A DNA stretch of 64,000 nt from Evernia prunastri (GCA_003184365.1 NKYR01000009.1:124001-188000); one strand, 5' to 3'; positions 23,879 through 35,186 are shown, counted from the stretch's first letter. Notes: generated by a model not told the origin, from the letters alone. Translations and numbers: made by a program.

Positions 23879-24595
23879 TCATGATGCAAGGCTCGTGCAG
23901 TCGCTGTGACTGATTTTGACCTGATTTTGGGGAACTAGTCGGTTCGCGACTGAGTCAGGTGCTCTCGTGACTTCCTCGCCGGCACCCGCATCGTCCTTTT
24001 CCCATGGTTTTTTCCGATTAGTGGCCGTTGGTTGAGAAGCTTGTCCTTCCAGTACGGTATCGGGGACTTCCCTGATACCTGGTATTGGCTCTCCGCTTGT
24101 GATCATCTCGACGATTTGGCTGACGGATGTCGGATATGGTGCGGGAGGCTCTACGTCTCCCAGGGCGTTGTCTATACTGTGGCGAGACGCCGAGAGTCTC
24201 GGAAGACCCGTGCTCATATTGGAAGGCTTAAGCGCAGATGACAGAGACTGATGAGAGCGCCATGTTTGGTAGGCGTCGAAATTGATGGGGATTTTGCTTT
24301 TGCTACATGAAATGAAAGCTCAGTTTTCGCAAAGATTGTTACTTGCATGTAAAAAGCCATACCGAGTGAAATAGAAGCACCTAGCACGCAGAGTCAAATG
24401 CTCTGCTTGTTCTGTTGAAGGACTCGACCCGAGTATTGCTTGTAGACCCCTTTGGAATTCTGGATCCGAGTCCCAGGCGTAATCCTCAATTTGTTGAAAT
24501 ATCGCCACGTCTTTTCCCTCAGATGTCAAGGCAATTTTTGGGAGGCTATCGTGGAAATCGGTGGGCAACATCTTTGGGACTGTCTTCTGTTTCAT
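23879..24595 (-). CDS. Small KPWE-motif protein, candidate peroxisomal import factor Pex39
   Basis: Two exons, 24595-24363 and 24302-23879, join across a 60-bp intron to give 218 residues. The conserved core is YPTSVSQIVEMITSGEPIPG, then IREVPDTVLEGQASQ, ending in RKKPWEKD. From memory, a short proline/glycine element followed by KPWE marks yeast YJR012C and human C6orf226, recently named Pex39, which helps Pex7 import PTS2 proteins into peroxisomes. Fungal databases often list the family only as a domain of unknown function. The N-terminal 78 residues (DPEFQRGLQAILGSSP, LRARCFYFTR) are helical and more variable. No membrane segment or signal peptide is seen. The start at 24595 is the first ATG of the frame; an upstream exon cannot be excluded. 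It is divergent from the Scd6/Lsm14 gene, with 213 bp between starts. Confidence 0.6.
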
Positions 24596-24808
24596 TTGGC
24601 AATTTTACTACTCCATGCTTTGAAGAGGCTGCACGATAGGGCTGACTCGTACGAGCTAAATTGTGCTGAAGAACTTCAACACGGCCACCGCAGTACATCT
24701 CATCCATCTTATTCATTTGCCTCTCTACAGGTCTTTACCTTCATAACAACTGGCGTGCTTCCAAAGACAACCAACCTCTCACTGGCGCTTTGAGAGCTCC
24801 ACCTCACA

Positions 24809-26987
24809 ATGGCCGAATATATTGGGTAAGGCTACATCTGTATCAGGCTTACGATGAGCTCGAGCTGACAATGTCTGCATAGCTCTCGCATTTCACTGAT
24901 CTCGAAAAGGGACATTCGGTATGTCCCACCGCCTAGGCAGAAAATGATCAGAGCGATAACATACCTGACGCGTTAACAGCTACGTTGGCACCCTCCATGA
25001 AATCAGCTCCGAGAACTCCACCGTTGCACTTGAGCAGGTCAAATCATTCGGCACTGAGGGTCGCAATCCAGAAGATGAAGTCCCAGCATCAGACAACGTT
25101 TATGAATATATCGTATTTAGGGGGAGCGATGTCAAGGATCTGAGGATCGAGAAAGAACCAGAAAAACCTGTGCAACAGCCTCAGGTGCCTGATGATCCAG
25201 CGATACTCGGGGTAAGTTCATTGCTCCTACATGGCCCTTTACTATGCGCCATGTTGGCCTATTAGATGATGAAGTATGTCGGATGTAAATCACAAATTAT
25301 ACCACCGAGAGCGCAAAACCGTGTGGAAATTTCCGTTGCCTTCCTTCTGATTGATATACACGAGATTCTTTCCCTGCTCTGCACAAGAAACTGTCTTTCC
25401 AGCGCGTTGACCATGATTTGTATGCAGAACGCTCGACCGATCGGCACCCCTTCGTCGATGCCACAAGCTCAGACTCAACAGCAGCAGCAGCAGTCTCTCC
25501 CTCAACCTGCCTTACAGAACCAGCAAAATCAACAGCAGCAGCAACAGCGGTTTCAGCAACAACCACCCCTTCAGCAAGGTCCCCAGAGGTTTCAGCAGCA
25601 ACAGTACTTTCCGCAATACTACCCTCAACCGAATCAGCGTTTTGGCCCCGGAGGTCCGCAAGGTTTCCCGCCCCATGGCTACCCCCCAATGCCATACGGC
25701 TCTCCTCCATCAGGCTGGTACCCTCCACCAGGGCAGGGATTCCCACATCCACCGCCAGGCCAGTTCTATCCACCTCCTATGCCGTTCGGGGCCCCAGGGC
25801 AGCCGCCCGTACAGCAAGGCCCACAATCGAAGCCATCTACTCCTGCAGACCAATTGACAAACAATGCAACGAATGTTACCCCGCAGCAAGAATCTTTAGT
25901 CGACAAGCCAACAGCCACTGTAAAATTACCTAGCTTGAATACAACGCCTGCCCCTGTGGCGGTAACTCAGAATGGCCCGCCTCCCCCGACAGAATCAAAG
26001 CCTAATGTTTCCGAGGCCTTGGCTCCGCCAGCGCCTACAGTCGCAGGTGAGGTTCCTGCTGCGGCAAAACCAGCAACTAGTGCGCCCAAGAGTGGTCGTA
26101 TCATGCCAGCTGTTCCAATCCTGAGTCCAGCCGTTAAGCCTAGAGCCCCTGCCAATGCTGCTCTGCAATCAAGTTCGACCAACGTTCCTGCGACGAGTCA
26201 AATTCCTGCGAAGTTGGCCGCACCGCGTCCGACACAGGTTCCTACCAGATCACTCGAAGATGCAAATAGTGACGCTAGAGCTGCGGTGGCAGCCGCCATG
26301 GCAAAGCTGCTTTCGGCCCCCGGACAAAAGAAACAGACCAATGGAGAAATCGCGGTTGACAATCTAACGAACAAGGTCAACGAGATGAGGACCAATGATA
26401 GTATACGTACTTCTAGGCAGCCTGGCACCGGAGGATACGCTGCTGGTCATCGTGGTGGACGAGGCGGCTACCGTGGTGGACGCCAGCGTGATGAACAGCC
26501 CACGAAGAAGATGGAGGTGCCTAAAACAGATTACGACTTCGCTGAGGCCAATGCCAAGTTCAATAAGCAGGACCTCGTCAAAGAGGCCATCGCTACTGGA
26601 TCTTCAATTAACAGCCCTATTGACGGCTCCAACGACGCTTGCACCGAAGCCTCAACCAACTCCAACCGTCGAGAAAGCGAGCACAGTGTCATCATCCCAG
26701 CTGCTCCTAGCTACAATAAAACCTCCTCGTTCTTCGATGACATCTCGAGCGAGAGTAAAGATCGAGATGATGTAGCCGGGAAGCGCCTTGGAGGTCGTGA
26801 GTTCAGAAACGAAGAACAGAAGAAGAATCTTGAGACCTTCGGTCAAGGAAGCGTGGACAATGGCTACCGTGGTGGTTCCCGAGGCCGAAGCCGTGGACGA
26901 GGCTATCGTGGGGGAAGGGCAAATTACGTGCCTAGGGGAGGGAGAGGTGCCACGAGAGGGAGGGGGTCTGTTGCTGCCGAGACCTAG
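24809..26987 (+). CDS. Scd6/Sum2/Lsm14-family P-body protein
   Basis: Lsm14 proteins repress translation and promote decapping, binding eIF4G and the Dhh1/Dcp machinery in P-bodies. Exons are 24809-24825, 24883-24918, 24980-25211 and 25428-26987, giving 614 residues. The LSm domain (residues 1-95) begins MAEYIGSRISLISKRDIRYV and continues GTLHEISSENSTVALE and EYIVFRGSDVKDL. A long Gln/Pro-rich linker follows. The FDF-type motif is DYDFAEANAKFNKQDLVKEA, the FFD box is YNKTSSFFDDISSE, and the TFG box is EEQKKNLETFGQGSV. RGG repeats flank both (RGGRGGYRGGR; RGGSRGRSRGRGYRGGR) and end the protein. The third intron is ambiguous: an alternative acceptor at 25265 leaves 162 nt open and in frame, adding 54 residues. 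The first two exons, 17 and 36 bp, are fixed by the LSm sequence. Confidence 0.88.
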
Positions 26988-27325
26988 GCTACGCGTAAAA
27001 GCGATGAAGACGAGGGATTCGGAGGGACAGGAAGACTGCCAACGGACTGCGGAGGCTATTTCTTGAGGATGGACCGGACTGGATATCGACTGTAACAATA
27101 CTAGCACAGCGTGACGATGGTGTTCTACTTCGCCAAGGGGAGGACATGACCGTCTTAGCATCGGGTGGCATAGGGTGTTAATCGCTTAGAGACCGAGTCT
27201 TCTCGCTCGAAAAAAATATCATTGCCTTCATCTCAGAACTTGAGCTACGATGAGTCGATGTTGCCATCACTAACATCAGAATTATCTGCGGGTACAGCTT
27301 CAAAATAATCAACCACAATAATGCT

Positions 27326-28669
27326 CTAAGATCGTGCATCGACATTACCGAGGGCTCTTACGCCCCCACTCCAAATCTCAAACTCCACGCCCTTCTCCCT
27401 CTCTCCAGTCTCTTTTACCCACGGCGCAAATACAACTCGCATCCACCGTCTCCATCGCCTCGAGTTCCACTCTGCACCTCCAACGCCTTCGACAGCTACT
27501 TCGCCCTCCCCAGTTCCTGTGATGCCATAATCCCTCTCCTTTAGTAGCGCGATTCGGCAAGTTATCTGGTTCGCCCACACGAGACCCAAACTGGGCGTCT
27601 TGAGATTGTGGGACGGGGTCGATGGTTCCGCCCCCCACCCGGTAAAGAAGCGTTGTTGATGGTCAAGACTTAATACCAATGATGCACTTGCCGAGCTCGT
27701 AGCCGTTGACGCTGGAGAGGAAGATAAGACCGACGCCGATGCACGGAAAGTATTTGAGACGGGGGCAAACCGATCAGCGACTTGATTTGCCACCACCATT
27801 GCGCACTTATGATCGCGGGAAAGAGATCGCAGAAGAGCACCTAGCCGGACAAGCTGTGCAGAGCGTGTTGCCAGCGCGGACGGCGTGTTGGCAGAGCTAC
27901 ACTCTGCGCGGTAGTTCGCCGCTATACTATCGAGTATCACCAAGCCAACACCGTGACGGACAAGTGCGACTGGGAGTTGGTACGTCAGAATGTGCTCTTG
28001 GGATTCAAGATCTGGGGTGTTTAGTGTAAGGATGCGATTGAGAGAGGGCGGGCTTGGATGCGAGGAGAGCGTCGGATGGTTCTTGAGGAGCTGGGCAAGA
28101 CGAGTGGTCGGCAAGGGATGCTCGGTCGAGAGATAGAGGGTTGGACGTAATAGACCATGAGGTGGAGGAAGTTGAGTGGAAAGAAGAAGGGTGAGAAGGA
28201 GTTGCGTTTTGCCCGCACCGCTATAAGTCTTAGCCTCTGTTGTGGAGTGAAAGGGAAGTTCAAGATCCAGCTATTACCTTTCTCCTGTAATTTCAGTTAT
28301 GTGACCTGTGGGTATACCACCCCCCAATGCTGCATCTAGGGTAGGATCAAGCGTACTGATGGGGCTCGATTGGGTAGTCGCTTGCTTTCCCGTCTTGCGC
28401 AACGATGCACAATTGGCCTGGCCTTCTCCGATGCCTTGATATGAAGGCGCACTATCTGTCTTCAATCCCAGTTGACCTTGTAAGATGGCAGCGACGTGAT
28501 TGACAAGTCTTCTCACATCAAGCAGGGGCAATTGTGCCCGTTTCGCTACCTCCAAAGCATCGAGGGTGAGAAGGTCGGTTGTGGTAATGAGATGTTTCTC
28601 CAAAGATGGCAGAAGGTGGGTATAGAGCTTTGTAGGGAAGTCTGGAATGATATGAAGAAGGTCTGTCAT
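27326..28669 (-). CDS. RAD57: Rad51 paralogue, Rad57-like recombination mediator
   Basis: Rad57 with Rad55 stabilises Rad51 filaments in homologous recombination. Two exons, 28669-28278 and 28220-27326, join across a 57-bp intron to give 428 residues. The start MTDLLHIIPDF was preferred over an ATG 15 codons upstream because it matches the family N-terminus. Walker A is created at the splice junction: ITGESGAGKTQLLLTLLLS. Walker B is GVGLVILDSIAANYRAE. ISTLDPTLDAALGGGIPTGH is the usual RecA-core lead-in. The N-terminal helical region has TTTDLLTLDALEVAKRAQLP. LVWANQITCRIALLKER is the conserved late block. The sequence is compact compared with some family members. It lies at the edge of the transposon island and is intact. 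Confidence 0.88.
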
Positions 28670-29326
28670 GGAGATACATATTGTAGCATGTAGCACTAGT
28701 GGCACTTGCTTCACAATTGGCCCTACGGAATATCTTATGTACCTAAGGTGGGCAAGGAAGGTATCTTAGCGACACAATAGCGGGGCTTGATACCGTATAG
28801 CTACGATAGTGTTACCGTAATACTGAGAGAACGATAAAGCCAAATATACTTGTCATTTGACAATGACAAATAATAATCGTGTATTTTAATATACGACTCA
28901 GCAGCTGAAGATATATATCAAAATAATCGTTTTACATTCGATAGATCTCTTTCGATGACGACGTAATGAAATAAAGACGTTTAATTTCTATAAGGTATCG
29001 TAATAACGATACGTAGATTCGAATAAGCGTTTGATAGAACTTTATCGTAGTAGAAAATTAATAATAATTAGATAGTAACATTAAGTAAACGTAATATGTG
29101 ATTAAATGATTATACTACTGTAATGTCAAAAGAAATTTGTTTATTATCTGTAATTTACTATTATATATTCGAGATCTTCTCAGTCTTTAAACTCTTATCG
29201 TAATATATATTTTAAATTGCGATAGTGTTATTAGCTTAGCTTCTTCACTCAAATGCGTTTGCTTACTTATTATTACATTATTGTCGTTAAATTATTAAAG
29301 TCATAACGCTTTATGCTATCGATTTC
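28670..29326. other. AT-rich RIP-type DNA at the transposon island border
   Basis: From about 28,800 the base composition changes sharply: TA-rich sequence with many TTA/TAA/TAT words, few CA or TG dinucleotides and retained CG. This is the expected product of repeat-induced C-to-T change at CpA. No ORF survives. The first about 130 bp should carry the RAD57 promoter. Confidence 0.6.
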
Positions 29327-29511
29327 TGTCAGGGAACGAGGCTTGGTAGAAGGATTCTCATTCTCTATAGCTAGGACTAGGTAGAATTCCAAGACGAAAG
29401 ATGAGGAAACAAGAAAGAACGGGGGATGCGAGCAGCCCTTAAGGGGCTGTCGCCTAGATCGTCGGCTATCGCATAGATTAACCTGACTAGACTGAGATCC
29501 ACACCATGACA
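29327..29511. mobile_element. Solo LTR, family A (185 bp) with target-site duplication
   Basis: The element begins TGTCAGGGAACG and ends CACCATGACA, so it has TG...CA ends inside a 5-bp inverted repeat TGTCA/TGACA. It is flanked by the perfect direct repeat atttc (29322-29326 and 29512-29516). A second copy lies at 31555-31739. The surrounding DNA is RIP-bleached but the LTR is not. Confidence 0.85.
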
Positions 29512-29738
29512 ATTTCGTTCTATCGTTATAATAACGCCTCGTTTATTCTTTTCTCATCTCTTTATTTTATTTTATTTATCTAAAGATATTATAAAGTTCA
29601 AAAAATCATCAATAGCTCTCGCGCTTCTTCGAACTAAGTCGATTCGTTATTAAATTATCGTAATTATAGTTAACGTCTATAATGAGATCTCGAGACAAAT
29701 ATTATATAAAGTTAAAGAGATTCGATATCGGGGAGATT
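29512..29738. other. AT-rich RIP-type DNA between LTRs
   Basis: TA-rich, gene-free sequence of the same character as 28,800-29,320. It separates two LTRs of different families. Confidence 0.6.
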
Positions 29739-29905
29739 TGTTAGGAGTGTACCTAGGTGGTTGACCAAGATTCTATTGATGAGGAAGGAACTTGCTATCT
29801 CTAGGAACTATGGTACATATAGTGGGAGAGTGTGCCAAGACCCTAGCCCATAGGGCTACTTGCCAAGTGCCTGCTTGACACACTCGTAACATTACCTCCC
29901 CCTCC
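29739..29905 (-). mobile_element. LTR (family B, about 153 bp) with adjoining polypurine tract
   Basis: On the plus strand the sequence runs TGTTAGGAGTG to CACTCGTAACA (29739-29891). It is followed directly by ttacctccccctcc (29892-29905), which on the minus strand is a polypurine tract just before an LTR start. That places a 3' LTR of a minus-strand retrotransposon here. Its interior to the right (29906-30357) codes for nothing I recognise. No partner LTR of this family is seen in the window. Confidence 0.55.
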
Positions 29906-30119
29906 GAAGAAGCCATGTCCCCATGGCTGGCTAGCCAGAGACACACGCGTGTTGCTGGCCCTGTGTCTCCCATTCCTGATAGTCCTCGCAGGCTGTCACC
30001 TGAGAACCGAAGATTCAAACTCATGCCTTGCCACTTCAACACCTGCTGGCAGCCCAGCCTGAGACACACACTGTAGATTGACCCTGTGCCTCCCATGCTC
30101 TTGCCATCAACTCGCTCCC

Positions 30120-30357
30120 TGGTAGAATCGGAATGCCTGCTGTAGTAGGCCACTATGTGTTGTTGCCGTTGTAGCAGGCTCACTATTTGACGTGCTGTTG
30201 CCCTTGAAGCAGGCTCACTTGGTGATGACGTGCTCCGTCAAGAGGTCGATCGCTGACTGCCCTTGAAGCAGGCTCACTGTTTGCCATTGTAGCAGGCTCA
30301 CTGTTTGCCGAGCATGCTCAATGAAGAGGTCGTACGTTGACTGCCCTTGAAGCAGGC
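30120..30357. repeat. Short imperfect tandem repeats
   Basis: The phrase cccttgaagcaggctcact, or a variant with gttgtagcaggctcact, recurs about every 30-85 bp, and aagaggtcg..cg..gactgcccttgaagcaggc is repeated as a longer block. The array ends at a single N (30358) that joins unrelated sequence. It is probably part of a retrotransposon untranslated region. Confidence 0.5.
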
Positions 30358-30358
30358 N

Positions 30359-30642
30359 TCAATCAACTTCGAGATCAACTGACAGCTTCGAAGCAAGAGA
30401 TCAAAGACCTCAAAAAGGCACAGAGAACGCAGCCCCAACAGGAGGTTATAAAGACGGTTAAATCAACAAAGATCCCTGACCCTCCCGTCTTCACGAATAA
30501 CGACAACCCAACATGGGATGAGTGGTACGCCAAATGACTGAGAAGCTTATTATCAACACCGACCACTTCCCTACCGAGTCAGCTAAGATCATTTACGCTC
30601 TGAACCGTATTGGCGGGGGCGCTGACAAAGTAACTCACAATC
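30359..30642 (+). pseudogene. Retrotransposon Gag N-terminal fragment, frameshifted
   Basis: The frame gives LRDQLTASKQEIKDLKKAQ, then IPDPPVFTNNDNPTWDEWYA, typical of the start of fungal LTR-retrotransposon Gag proteins. After EWYAK a TGA occurs, and the reading continues in another frame as MTEKLIINTDHFPTESAKII. One A appears to be missing at about 30,533. The fragment is bounded by a single N on the left and by the N run at 30643 on the right. Confidence 0.6.
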
Positions 30643-30997
30643 NNNNNNNNNNNNNNNNNNNNNNNNNNNNNNNNNNNNNNNNNNNNNNNNNNNNNNNNNN
30701 NNNNNNNNNNNNNNNNNNNNNNNNNNNNNNNNNNNNNNNNNNNNNNNNNNNNNNNNNNNNNNNNNNNNNNNNNNNNNNNNNNNNNNNNNNNNNNNNNNNN
30801 NNNNNNNNNNNNNNNNNNNNNNNNNNNNNNNNNNNNNNNNNNNNNNNNNNNNNNNNNNNNNNNNNNNNNNNNNNNNNNNNNNNNNNNNNNNNNNNNNNNN
30901 NNNNNNNNNNNNNNNNNNNNNNNNNNNNNNNNNNNNNNNNNNNNNNNNNNNNNNNNNNNNNNNNNNNNNNNNNNNNNNNNNNNNNNNNNNNNNNNNN
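30643..30997. other. Assembly gap (355 N)
   Basis: A run of N separates the Gag fragment from unrelated repeat sequence. Nothing can be said of its content. Confidence 0.95.
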
Positions 30998-30999
30998 GA

Positions 31000-31490
31000 A
31001 GGACTAGGCGAGATCAGGAAGCGAGATTACGCAGCCACAGCTAAGCTGCAACGAACGATGGTCGAACTAGATCAGGCGGAACAGGAGCGAGGACGGAAGG
31101 ACGAGGCACGGGAGAATGAGGCTGGACTTGACGAGGGCTGGCATTTGGCCCAGACGAGGCGGGCGAGATAGGAAGACTTGGCGAGATCTGAAGCGGGATT
31201 ACGTAGTTCAGCTGCTGCTGCAACGTACGATAGTCGAACTGGATCAGGCGAGCGGTCGGAGCGAAGGCACGGAAGGCGAGACACGGAAAGCGAGGCACGG
31301 ATGCAGTTTACTGTCGTGCTGGACGAGAGACGCGGAAGGCGAGGCGCGGAAGGCGAGGCACGGAAGGTGAGACACGAAATGCTCAATAAAGAGATCGAAT
31401 CGTTGGCGGGACTGGGTTTTCAAGACCTGAAGGATTCCAGCATCAAGACCTGGAGAAAGGATACCAGCGTCGAGACCTGAAAGGATTCCA
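31000..31490. repeat. Diverged duplication of about 170 bp with GC-rich short repeats
   Basis: The block at about 31000-31110 (ggcgagatcaggaagcgagatt and onward to a Glu/Arg-rich coding-like stretch) is repeated in diverged form at about 31173-31290. Shorter ggaaggcgaggcacgg units follow to about 31370. The plus frame would read as a charged, coiled-coil-like protein (LQRTMVELDQAEQERGRKDE) but is broken by stops. Origin unknown. Confidence 0.5.
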
Positions 31491-31554
31491 GCATCTTGCG
31501 AGGTTTGGTTTTCTACGCGTAGAAGCGTTAAACCGGTTGTTCGATCTTTCGTAA

Positions 31555-31739
31555 TGTCAGGGAACGAGGCTTGGTAGAAGGATTCTCATTCTCTATGGCT
31601 AGGACTAGGTAGAATTCCAAGACGAAAGATGAGGAAACAAGAAAGAACGGGGGATGCGAGCAGCCCTTAAGGGGCTGTCGCCTAGATCGTCGGCTATCGC
31701 ATAGATTAACCTGACTAGACTGAGATCCACACCATGACA
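31555..31739. mobile_element. LTR family A, second copy (185 bp)
   Basis: It is nearly identical to the LTR at 29327-29511, in the same orientation. Its flanks (cgtaa on the left, ctgac on the right) do not match each other, so this copy is either one end of a longer element or lies at a misjoin. Confidence 0.75.
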
Positions 31740-33471
31740 CTGACATATATCGAATAATATTACGTAAAGCTCTTAACATTCGCGTTAGTACTAGATTATT
31801 AGACTCGAAACTTTATAACTTTTATCAAATCTAATTATTTAAGATATTTATAACTCTTATATATTGATTTCACGAAGTCGACTCGAAAAAACTACTTTAG
31901 ATATAATATCGTTTTATCTTTAAATACTCTTTAAATCTATTTCGTCACGATATTTCAGCGATACTATTCCTTAATCTTCTCTAAGTAAATTACGTTTCGC
32001 AATTTTCTAAAAAAAATTATTTCGTTCTTTAAAAAGACTTTTAGAAATTTTATTTACGCGATTTCGTTGAATTTTCGAAGCGAGTTAATAAAAACTTAAA
32101 TATTAATATTAGATTTATTTAGAAAGTCGAAACGACGATTTAAAGTATCGAATACGACGACGTCGCGATTTAATCGATATCGAATATTAAGATTATATTA
32201 ATCAAATTTCTCGATTTAGCGCGTAAGTCTTTTCAAAAGAGTTTTAATAATTTTCAAGTACTTTAAGCTCTTATAATTCGTTAGAATAATCGTAACGATA
32301 TCGTTATTAATATATTTCTTTTATTGACGAAGAGCAAATTTAATTATTAAAAGCTCTTTCTCATATATAGAATAATTAAATTCGACGTCTTATGTTACGG
32401 ACGTACCCTAGCTGTCAGGTACAAAGGGAGTGTTTATGGCTATGTGTCAGGCACATAGAGTATTTATTGGTCATTGACACATTCTCATTATCACATAGGC
32501 TAGCGGGGATTCTTCCTAGTATTTAAGCGCTCTTCTCCTGTGTATATATTCGCTCTTTATCTAGTTGTCTTATTCAATTTACCCCCATTAGACTTGACTC
32601 TGGGCACGGTTCTGACATCTTACAATTTTCGATCGTTATAAGCAATAGAATATCGTTTTTTTTTTATATCGATTTAAAGAAAAGAGCATTTTATTGCTTA
32701 TTTCAATATATTCGTTTCGATAATAAAAGTATCTCGCGACGACGACTATTATAGAATCGATTCGATTATTAACTTTTTCTTTAGAATTTCAAACGCGTAT
32801 TAATATTATATATTTTATACAATAGCACGATGTTTCTTACAGCGAAGCGTTACGTCGAACTCTTTAAAAAGATCGAATAAGAGTATAATAAACTTAATAA
32901 ATTCGAAAATAAAACGTCTATAATAACTAATAAGTTCAAGAAATTATCGCACTTTATGTACTATTATCGACACTAATTAATCTTTGATGATTTTTATCTT
33001 TATCGCACAGAATTCGATCGTTTCGACTTCGATATTATATTTTTTCGACTTTACATAAAGCTTATTCTTTTGCAATTTCTAAAAAATTATTTTTAAATAT
33101 TTTTCATATTTCTTTAGAGTATTCGAGAAAATTAAAATATCGTCTAAATATACGATTACGAATTTATTTAGATACGATTTGAGGATATTATTTATTATTG
33201 TCTAAAACGTTACGAGTGCGTTTATAAGTTTAAACGACATCGTAATAAATTCGTACTTATCATAATATATATTAAAAGCTGTTTTTAAAATATTCTTTTC
33301 GACGATATATACTTAATAATATTTCGAAATCAAATCGATTTTAAATTTAAATCGATAACGATTTATTCGATTTAAACAATTTTGAATACGCGAAAAAGAA
33401 TATTTATTCTTCATCGTTACGATATTCAAAGCACGATAATTAATATATATTCGTCACATATTCTCGACTTT
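31740..33471. other. Strongly RIP-mutated AT-rich tract (degenerate retrotransposon remains)
   Basis: About 1.7 kb is extremely TA-rich, poor in CpA/TpG but with CpG kept, and has no ORF longer than a few dozen codons. Words such as cgatttaaatcgataacg suggest mutated coding DNA of an older element, but no domain can be named. It is interrupted by a clean solo LTR at 32393-32617. Confidence 0.6.
32393..32617 (+). mobile_element. Solo LTR, family C (225 bp) with target-site duplication tctta
   Basis: It begins TGTTACGGACGTACCC and ends CGGTTCTGACA. The 5-bp duplication tctta stands at 32388-32392 and 32618-32622. A promoter-like ctagtatttaagcgctc lies inside. Further copies are at 43209-43431 (reversed), 47167-47389 and 47881-48103, with a fragment at 39082-39167. 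Confidence 0.9.
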
Positions 33472-33862
33472 TGTTAGTATGCATTAATAGCATCTATGTT
33501 CATAGCACAGTAGAGGCTGGTGATAGTTGACTGCGCGCCTAGCGCAACACTAGGCACACACACTAGCTAAGCGAAGAGGTATATCTTGCCTCTTCGCCTG
33601 CACCTCTTAGCAATGCATCTACATTTACAATTATCAAGACTATGCATATGCAAGTAGTGATAAGTAACTGGACAATCACACCTATGTGAAACCAACACTG
33701 ATCAGTGGTTGAACTCACATCAACCACAGAACAGCAAGGTCTAGTATAGAAGAGATAGAAGCCGAAGTGATTTTTCCGCCTCTATGCTTCAGAAAGACAG
33801 CCGGACTTAACCACAGCCCCGCCTAGATTTCAAAAGCTTGCAAAACAAGAAGCCACTGCAAG
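33472..33862 (+). mobile_element. Copia-type LTR (family F) plus leader, truncated
   Basis: The LTR runs from TGTTAGTATGC (33472) to GTGAAACCAACA (33697), 226 bp. Internal leader sequence follows (ctgatcagtggttgaactc, a likely primer-binding zone). At the single N at 33863 the sequence switches to an unrelated LINE fragment. Other copies of the LTR are at 34483-34708, 35187-35397 (truncated) and 41672-41898. Confidence 0.7.
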
Positions 33863-33863
33863 N

Positions 33864-34250
33864 ACTGGGGCAGCTTTGAATGCACCGAGAACGGTTCGTA
33901 AGCAGTCATTTTGAATGATTGCTAGCCTTTTTATATGACTCTTGGTGGCCTCTGAAGTGCCCTTTGGTTGATGCCAGATTGAGGCCGCAAAGGTCAACAT
34001 TGGCCTCATTACTGCATTGTATACCAATCTGCACTTTTGAAAGGTGGCTCCCCATGTCGATCCCGCGAGGCATTTGATCGCGCGGCCTTGATTTGTTGAT
34101 TTGGCTTTGAGTTGAGCTATGTGGGGTCCCCATCTCAGCTTTGAGTCGACTTGCAGGCCCAGAACTCTGATATTCGCTTCTGGTTCTATGACTGTATTGT
34201 CAAAATTTATTGCCATCTTCATATTGAACTTCTTTGGGGTTCGAGACATA
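33864..34250 (-). pseudogene. LINE (Tad-like non-LTR) reverse-transcriptase C-terminal fragment
   Basis: The minus frame reads NIRVLGLQVDSKLRWGPHIA, CRLVYNAVMRPMLTFAASIW and AIIQNDCLRTVLGAFKA. These are the thumb/linker signatures of fungal non-LTR retrotransposon ORF2 proteins, just upstream of their RNase H. Both ends are cut: at the N (33863) and where AT-rich RIP-type DNA begins (about 34255). Confidence 0.75.
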
Positions 34251-34482
34251 TGAAGCAGCTCACATTTCTGTGTATCGTCGTTACTACGTTAATAACTTAT
34301 TAATATCGACGACAGTCTCGTCATCTAATTTCGACGACTTGATATATCGATTAATAATATTCTTCGTAAATAATGCAGATAAAAAGTTCTTTCTTTCACT
34401 CTCTAAGAAATTTCGAGCGATTAACGTCAAATACTTGAAGCAAATCTATTAAGAAACGTTTATCTTAAAATATCTCATCAAG

Positions 34483-35185
34483 TGTTAGTATGCATTGATA
34501 GCATCTATGTTCATAGCACAGTAGAGGCTGGTGATAGTTGACTGCGCGCCTAGCGCAACACTAAGCACACACACTAGCTAAGCGAAGAGGTATATCTTGC
34601 CTCTTCGCCTGCACCTCTTAGCAATGCATCTACATTTACAATTATCAAGACTATACATATGCAAGTAGTGATAAGTAACTGGACAATCACACCTATGTGA
34701 AACCAACACTGATCAGTGGTTGAACTCACATCAACCACAGAACAGCAAGGTCTAGTATAGAAGAGATAGAAGCCGAAGTGATTTTTCCGCCTGTATGCTT
34801 CAGAAAGACAGCCGGACTTAACCACAGCCCCGCCTAGATTTCAAAAGCTTGCAAAACAAGAAGCCACTGCAAGACCTAGCACTGAGCATCTTAAACTAAC
34901 AAGCTGCGTCTATCACGCAGAACAACTTTTCACGATCACGAAACCGCACAGCCAAAGCTCACATCAACGCTGAACTCTTGATTGAGCTTCTCGGCATCAT
35001 TCTTCTCGATAAACCTGACTTCCACGATCACCTTTTCATAATACTTCTTCAAAATGGCTGAAATCCCGGCAGTATGGGAGAAATACGTCGACGCATCGAC
35101 ATGGGGAATGGATTTGGACTACACAAACGTCACTACTCAACAGCTTAGTGGTCACATGCTCTTCTTTCGACTCTATTGGAGCGAA
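34483..35185 (+). mobile_element. Copia element 5' end: LTR, leader and start of Gag (copy 1)
   Basis: The LTR is 34483-34708. The leader is followed by a Gag start at 35054 reading MAEIPAVWEKYVDASTWGMD. It is cut at the single N at 35186, where the sequence jumps back into another copy of the same LTR. The 226 bp before it (34256-34482) is RIP-type AT-rich DNA without a gene. Confidence 0.7.
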
Positions 35186-35186
35186 N

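Noticed and set aside
25418..25933. 171-codon plus frame and 158-codon minus frame over the Lsm14 linker
   Set aside because: Low-complexity shadows of the Gln/Pro-rich coding sequence.
16280..28669. A secondary-metabolite or catabolic gene cluster
   Set aside because: The genes here are housekeeping or regulatory functions with no shared pathway and no PKS, NRPS, P450 or cluster regulator.
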